A stretch of 64,000 nucleotides of DNA from a virus. The notes under the pieces were generated by a model. That model ran no database searches. It had not been told where the DNA came from and saw only the letters and a list, made by a program, of their open reading frames with translations. Of this stretch, positions 28,101 to 37,100 are shown piece by piece (within the stretch, counting starts at the first letter, position 1; each line of letters opens with the position of its first letter). The stretch covers positions 62,001-126,000 of the IMG/VR virus record IMGVR_UViG_3300009702_000785. One strand, 5' to 3'. The position numbers were made by a program, and so were the translations under genes.

Positions 28101-31100
28101 AGTTGAGTTTGACTGCATCACATCCGAATGCAATTATGATGATCAATGTATTGTCGGTGAACCTGTTGTCGGTGTTAATAGGGTACAAGACCAATGTGAT
28201 GAAATATACAAAGGGTGTAGTAGTGTAGGAAAACCATCCATAGCCATTCTCAATAATGGTGTGGGACTGATTGCATATGAAACGATGGTAGATAATATTT
28301 CGACCATAAAATTACAACAGTTCCACACAAGCGTAGATTTCAAGTTATTAGCAAATAGAACTTTTGGATATGGTAGACTACAAAATAGCCTGAGATGGGA
28401 AGATGCTCCCGGTCTAACTCAGGTGTCAATAGCAACCATGTGGAGTTACGATGAGTTGCCCGTTGACATTATTCAGGGTACTGATGACCCAGCAGATTCA
28501 GATACCTGGAAAGATGTCATCGTTTTTGCTTCTGGCCCATTGGCTGGAGCATGCTTCCCAGTATACCACTTAGACCCTGCGGGTGTTGACGATGAAAAAG
28601 TAGCATGGTATGTGAAGTTTTTAGTACAAGGTGATACTGAGTTAACTTCACCATTCTTTAGCTCAGATGACTACTATCAGTCTAGATGGTATATATATGA
28701 CTACCAAACTGCCCTCAGAGATGCAGGTGGGGGCATCAACACTGATTACAAGAACTTGGTGGGTGGTGCAGGTGCAAGTGCTCAAGACTATCCATTCCCT
28801 GAATATCTATTCGGAAGTTCAAAAGATGTGGATAATATTCTTCTTGGTGACCGAATCACAGATCACATTTACAACGGTGAACGAGTCCCGATTGCTAATC
28901 CCAAGATAGACATAAGCAAAAACTATGCCCGTCCATACGAGAATTCACAATATGCTTATCTGACTTATCAGGCGCTAGAAGATGGAAAATGGAATGTATA
29001 TCTGAAGCAAATAAGACTGTCAGAATATAGTAGAGATAAGCTTATTGATGCTGCTACTGGAAGTGACAATATAATACCAATAGCCAACCCGGTAGATGAT
29101 CTAGTAGAGCCAGGACTTGGTTTGGCTGGAGTGGTATATCGCATTACTTGTGTCAGTGACAACTGTAGGGATATCGGTGGAAACGAGTTCTTGATGCAAC
29201 GTACTGTAGTTATGGAGGTCTTACTACCTGATGGTCGTGAAGTTCTAAATCCCGACCCCGATGGCGGTAATCATGGCTCTCTATGTCCAGGCGTAAAAGC
29301 AGAAAGCTTCCCAGATGGCAAGGTGTTTGTGAAGTTTGTACAGTCTGCTGTAGGGGATAGATGTCCCGATCAGTTCCAGTTTGATGACATATTCCCAAAT
29401 TGGGCTACAGGACAGGAATATTTCGTACCTCTCACTGCTGTTTCCGGTCAACAACTTTTTGATTACTTGCAGCGAGAGAGTGATGATGGAATATCGGTAG
29501 GACAATTTGATCCTCCGATTGAGCAAGGCAGTACAATGATCAGTTCTAGCAGTGTTGGAGCGGATTGGTATGACGATTTTCACACAGATACTAACAACTG
29601 GTCCGTCATAGAGTCTGAACCTTTTGACGTCCTGTCACAATTTAAGGGACTGGATATCAGTGGGCCTATACTAATTTCTACAAATGAAACAGGCCACTGT
29701 ACTAACCCAAGAATCCAAGTAGATTACAATAATCACGTATTCATCGTATATGAGCACACTGATACCGGGATACAGAATATACGATTGGTTGGGACTAAAG
29801 AGGTTGAGGATGAGTTGCCTACGGGTGTAAGTCAGGTATTTAACCCAGATGACTCTCTGAATTACTTCTTTGACAAGGATGATTTCGTATACTCCGTTGA
29901 TATAACATCGTCTGGTGAAGGCTCAAACCAGTTACCTGACCTGTACATCGACTTGAATAATGTACTACACTTGGCTTGGCAGTCCAACAGAGACAAGGTG
30001 TGGGAGATTTACTACGCGAACTCTACCAATAACTTTGCGTACAAGCGAATCACTAAGCACGAGGGCAGATCACTTAAACCATCAATTACTTCCAACCCGT
30101 CTGGAAATCTGTTCATTACTTGGCACGACAATAGATATGGCAACTACGAGATTATGATGGCGTATCACCCAGGAGTCAGGGTAATTCCGCTTTACCAGCA
30201 AGACCCATATCTGGCTTCTTTGCGTAACTTTCATGACGGATGGTCGCATACAACAGATGTTCTACCACTGAACGTAGTGAACGATAGTGATGGGCCGATA
30301 TGCTACTCAAAATTTGATGTAAACTTCTATGAGGATAGAAATCTAGAACATCTGGCATTCACGGTATCCTCAAGTGATTATCCGTTTGCCTTTACTTTAC
30401 CAGGGTCCGAGTCAGATGTAACCACAGCTGATCTGAGTGATATTGATACACAGTGGGTAACGACATACGACTATACATATTCTGGTCCGACTATAATAAC
30501 TCAGAATTTTGTTGCAGTTAGCAACGAGATTGATACTTTCCTTGAGGACTCTACAATCAAGACCATATTGATACCAGAGTTAAATACTACAGGTGGTTGC
30601 TCGTTTGGTACTATTGAATTAAGAGCCAGTAATTTAACGGATGACCCTGATGCAGATACTCAGTGGAGTGCTGAATATTCACTATCTGGTCGTGAAGGAG
30701 AATTGATCGATCTAGAAACGCTCGGTGTTACGGAGACTGTTGCAGGTCGATACAAACAAATACGTTTGAAATGGGATTGTGATGTGTTTACAGACACATT
30801 CTCTGTAATTGATGGAGAAAGTGATGCTCACGTAGAAAGCGAATTAACATGGACCAACGATGCTGCTGAAGTGCGTCTTGGCCATGATTCTACAGCATCG
30901 TCTGCCACTTGGGGAGAGATAACCACAAGTACTAATACTACTACTGCGAAGTCATCTGATCTGATAGACATTAGCGGCACGATGTATATGTCTTGGGCTG
31001 CCGGTGGAAATAGTATTAAATTCGCCGAGTTTGATCCTTCTACGTCTTCATTCATTAACGAAGAGGTAGTCTTAGCAAGCACCCCGAATATATCCATTAT

Positions 31101-34100
31101 TGAGATATCGATTGAGAACATATTTGGTATACCAGCCATAGCATATATTATCTATAGTACTACAAGCGGCACTTACGACGTAGCATATGCCACAAGGTTT
31201 GGTGGATCATGGAACAGCTATACTGTGGTCACAGGTTTGCCGACGTTTGTATGGAGTCAAGTTTCACTATTTGACAACAACGACCAACCAGGAATTATTG
31301 TACACTTTGATGGTGGTGGAGCTTCCTCCATCAACTTTTATGCAAGTACAAGCCAAGGTCAATCATGGCAACCTGCTGAGTCAGTAGCAACTAACGTGGA
31401 CGATACTGGGGAAATATCCGCGGTAATGATTTCTGGCGTGCCCGCTGTTACATATTTGGATACCACCACTGGTAACAGGGTATACAACACCAGAGCCGGT
31501 TCGTGGGGAGTCCCGGTTACGATGTCGGTAACAACTCCCATATCAGCAACAAGATGTACAATAATGCAGTACAATACACATCCGTTATTCTTCTTCGGAG
31601 ATAGCTCAGGGATCGGCATGCGATGGTCCAGATACGATGGAGTGACTTGGACTGGTGACCAGATTATTGACGGTGCAGCAGAAATTGGGCATTACAAGCC
31701 AATGCTGGTTAACAGCATTCCAACTATCGCATACTATGAGGCATCAGGATCGGCCGAGTTTGACCTTAAGTATGCAGAGTTGACCAGTTTGCCTCTCAAT
31801 ACGTGGGACATCAACGTTATTGACGCAAGCATTGTCGCTGATACATCTGCCCCGAATCACTGGGTTCCTAGCACCACTTGGACAGGTGAACCTCCGGGCG
31901 GAGAGACGGTAGCAGAACATGCAGCCATCATGCCGCTTGTTGATACCAGCAACATTGTATACATCGAAGAATTTGATGTGGCAGGCTTAGAGAAGTTTGA
32001 TGCATACTTCCGGTTTGATAACTTTGACGTACCTGTAGATACCACGATCATTAGCTCTCATATGGAGATGAAGGCTAGAGTGGCAAGCGGTGCTGCCAAG
32101 TCAGTCATTCGTTTGTTAGATGAGGTGGATACGAGAGAATTTGAAGATAACACCACTGTGCAAATACCAATAGCCGCAGCAGCAGACGATGCAGAATTAG
32201 AGATACCCGACCTATGGAGCATAGGGAGTAATACCATTAAGTTTGGTAGCGATGGCGGATCGGACTACTACGCATACTTGAGATTCCTACTAAATATACC
32301 TGTGAATTCTCGGGTCATTGAGTCCTACGTGGAGTTCACACCTGCGGCAACTGATACTGGTGACGCCCATGCAACAATAGCACTCGTAGACGGAAGTTCG
32401 GAATTCGCAGATACGCATATTTATTCTGTTGCTATAGATAGTCAAAGCGGTGACGCTGATTATCGTATCAGTGATGAGCGATGGGAAAATAGCGCCGATA
32501 CTATACGATTTGGCGAATCAGCAGGTGAGACATATGAGGCATACCTACGTTTCTACATAACCGGAATCCCGACTTATGCGTTGATCTCGTCTGCTTCCAT
32601 CACGTTACAATCGGAATCCACTGTTGTTGGAGATTCTGATGTCGCAATCAAGCTTTTGGATTATGGCAACATAGAGTCGTTCCCAGATACGACTGTGTTA
32701 CAGTTCCAGATAGCAGCGGGTGCTGATGATGCTGATTTTAATACAGAGATTGAGGAATGGCGTAACGACCTAAGTTCTGTGCGATTCGGCGTGGATATCG
32801 ACGACTATAACGCTTACATGCGTTTCAATGTTGATATCGATCCAGATTTGAAGTATATTGCAGCACGACTACGAATTACACCTGCTGCTGATAGTTCGGG
32901 TACATCCTCAACGATGATCAAGTTATTGAACCGCAATGATGATTGGCCAAGTGCCGACCATACCGAATTCCCAACAATGCTGACTACTGATATATATGCT
33001 TCATCCAGTGATGATGATGCTATGGCAGAGGTTATCGATAACCTACCGAAGCGATGGGAAAATAGTGAGGGATATATTTGGTGGGGAACTGAGCACGCAT
33101 CGGATGGAGACCACGTTTGGGATGGTTATGTCCGGTTTGACACCTTTACGGCTGGCATTGCAGATCAAGGTCTAGGTAGGCCAAAGATCAATCGTGCTCA
33201 TATAGAGATGCAATCTGAAGGACCAACTTCTACCAGTACCACCATTATCCACGGCATTAACCGCAATGTAGAAAGAAGTGGTGGAGACGGATTCCCGCAT
33301 TACACAAGCATAACTGCCGAAATACCTAGCGCTGCAAGTGACGCATTTTTAGCTGATGATGCGGATTGGACTATCAACGAAGGAACGGTACAGTTTGGTA
33401 ATGATGGTTCTAACACATATGACGCTATACTCAGGTTTATCCCAGAAGACAAAGATTCTTCTGTACGCCTAGAAAGATACGACTACATATCAGAATCGTA
33501 TCTCAGCGTTATTGCTGTAAATAATACTTCAATTGGAGCAAATGCCCAAATCCAGTTGATTAATGATTGTTCAGTGGATGAGTTTGTAGAGTCTGATAGC
33601 GGAACGTTCATGATGGACAACGAAACATATGTTTCGGATGGATTGAGTCCTGATGCCTACGTGCAAAATGATACGACGTGGTTTAACAAAGCAAACTTTG
33701 TTAGATTTGGTACGGATGGTGCAGATTACTATGATGGATACTTGAGGATCAGAGTTTACGGCATACCGGAAGGTTCGACTATCGTATCAGCCACATTATT
33801 CTCATACCCTTACGCTGCGGAATTGAATGCATCTGATATAGCAATCACTTTAATAGATGAAAATTCAGCCGCAGCATTTAAGGGTGCCGAGTCCAAGTCT
33901 ACTTCTGCGAATACTACGGGAGATTTAGGTATAGCGGATATTGCGTATACCTATCAGGCTCAGTCAACATTAGACCCCAGCCTGGATTATGACGAGCCAG
34001 ACGAAGAGGTTCTGGCTTCTGGATTCGCCATATATGGTGACTATAATGTTTGGACTGAATACGTTGTAGGTGATGGTTCAGCAGGGGGGGAAGACCCCGT

Positions 34101-37100
34101 ATATCCATTCGAGACTCCAACTACCTACACTGATACAAGATCATATGGTGCCGTCAGTGGTGGAACCGTACACCGCATCGGAGATTTAACTTGGACTACG
34201 GAAGGTCTGTACGTTGCGTGGGTAGATAACGACACCACCCCAGATGCTCCCAATTACAAGTTGATGGTTAGTAAGCTGGTTAAGAATGGAAGTGATTGGG
34301 AGTGGAAAGATTCTACAGAGGTTGATAGTGATGTATATGGCGATGTCACAATGCTCACTGTCGATAACGACCCATGCATAAGTTATCTACGTGACAACTC
34401 GGGGACCATGCAGTTATGCTTCGCACGCAAGTTTGGCGCTGGTGGAAGTTGGCCCACACACTCCACGGTTACAGTGGTTGCTGGTGCTTCTGGTTCCACA
34501 ATCGGGTCACCACACTGCATAGAGGACGATTCGTTACAGCCTAAGATTGCATATGTTATTGGGACTACCGGTGTGGATTCCACCAACAGCATCTTCGTAG
34601 CTTCATCGACGGATGGCGGAGCCACTTTCGTCAATATTAATACCGGGATAACAACTTATGGTGGTACCCAGGATGTCAAGCTCGACTGCTTGAGAATTAC
34701 CCCAGTGAACAGTGAAATCCATATGGCTTATTCGAGGTACAATACAACATCAACTGAGATTGAGGTCTACTTCGCATACTACGATGGTTCTTGGAATGAT
34801 GTTGGTCGAGTGTACGATGGTGCTACTGCAAACTTACAAAACAAGGTTGGTAATGGTTTTGATTTAATCAGTTACGACGATTTACAGACAAGTACAACAC
34901 CTGTGCCCGTTTTATTTATGCATTATTCTGTTGCAATTAATGATCGAATACTTTGGGCCAGATCAACTGATCGTGGAACTACTTGGTCTGGTGAAAGAGT
35001 TGTAACCGGAGTCACACTTGACCCTATTAATATCAGGGCAGTTGTTACTTATGAGCAAGATGCTGTATGGACAAACGTTGTTTTTGAGGAAAACACAAGT
35101 ACATGGGATGTGCAAGTACGTCGCCAATCAGACAGTCTGAATAATCTGCCCGCATCAGGGACATGGGTAGAAGAAACCGCTTTGAGCAATATCGGCACCG
35201 ATGAAGCCGAGACTATCGCTATTGCTAACGTTAGGGATAAGCCTGCAATATTGTTCTTGCAGCCTGAATCATCTCCTACGTATGGCTGGGATAGTGCTCC
35301 TGTGGTTTACTGGGAGCAAGACTTCATTTATAGTGCTCTTGCGCGACATTACATTGAAGGCAGAAACTCAGCTAACGACTATGAAGCACCTTACTCTGAT
35401 GCTATTATAACAGAAGCTAAGTTTACGGTCACACCACAGCTACAGGATGGAGCAGACAATGACAACGATGCCAATATTAAGATGTTTAATATATCGTCAA
35501 TATCCTCTGCATGGTCTCAGTATGAGATGTTTGCCTGGTCTCTACCAGCATTATTTGAAACACCCATAACCGAGTTTACTCCTGACCCCGGTGACTGGAC
35601 AGCAGTTACAGTAGATATAACTGGTGCAGAGGAAACGGTACAAAATTATATTAACAACAGATCAGGAATGAGCAGTAGATACATTGGGTTCAAATGGGAG
35701 ACTGCTGATCTAGACGATTTGAGAAGTGCATTTAATGCTCCTGATTTCTACTATGCATACACGTATCCGCAGCGGGATTTGGATTTATCAGCGCCAGAGG
35801 TTATATGGTCCATCCAGGCTGGCGAATGGACCGGCTCCAATCCTATTGGAGTTGATATAACTGATCTAGTAGACTACTGGGTTAACAACAAGGTTTCTAG
35901 CGGGTATATGGGCATCATACTTCGAGATGCAAATTCAAGTGTTGACTCACTGAAAGAGCTAGTATCAGTTGAAGGGAATAGTACCAAGCGAGCATACATT
36001 GACGTGGTATGGAATGAACTACCTAATATTGATTATAGATCAACAACCGTTAATTGGAGCCCGAATATCTGGACCGATTCAGATATAGTAACATCGCCTG
36101 ATATACGACTGTTGATACAGGATTATGTTGACCGATGTGACCCAGGGGTATCGAGCGCAGCAATGGGATTCGGAATACAGCACGTTTCTGGATCGGTGCT
36201 GAAGACGTTTGCTGCTTACGAAGGTTCGGGATATGGTGAGCCGTCGCAATTGTATATCGAGTATTCACCGTACATTAACGTAACTCCATACTTGCCGGAT
36301 AAGCAAGTCAGTTGGTCTACTGGAACTTGGGCTGATTTGGAGACTGTGACCACTCCTGATCTGCGGGGTATTGTGAAGCCGTGGTTTGATAGCTACTTTT
36401 CATTCTACGGGACTAAGTATATTGGATTCAGGATATCGACTGCGACTGATATTCTTAAATCAGTCAAGTCGTCCGAGGGCGGAACTGACATCAAGCTACA
36501 TATCGAGTACTCACCGGAAGGTACTAGGACGACGGATGGCAGTGGCATAAGCTGGGTTGATGCAACTGATTGGGATACTGTTGGCAGTGGTGACGCAGTG
36601 GAAGTCACTTCACCTGACTTGTTAACTCTAATTGATACGGTATTCACATCAGATTCCTGGCGATATCACTGGGACCAGTATGGATACGGAACGTCTGGCA
36701 TAGGGTATTATCTGGACGAAGAGCATACTACAGTAAACCCAGATTTTACTGGGCAATATATTGGTTTTGTTATAGAAGAAGTCAGCAGCAGTGTTTTGAG
36801 GGAGTTTATCTCGAAAGACACACCTTTTGCTGCTGCCATATTAGAGATAGACAAAACTGAGGATGGACCGCGTAACCGATATATGATTGACTCTGCCACA
36901 GAGCATCCTGGTATACCGTGGACGGCCTCATCATGGGATGGTATTGAGAAAACAGCAGACATCACAGCCTTAGTAACCGAGTATATAGATTTACCGAGCT
37001 ACTCGATGTCTGGATCATATATGGGACTGGTGATCGAAAATCATACAGTCGGTAATCCATTGAAGTCATTCTTCGCTTACGACGCAGCGGGATATAGTGG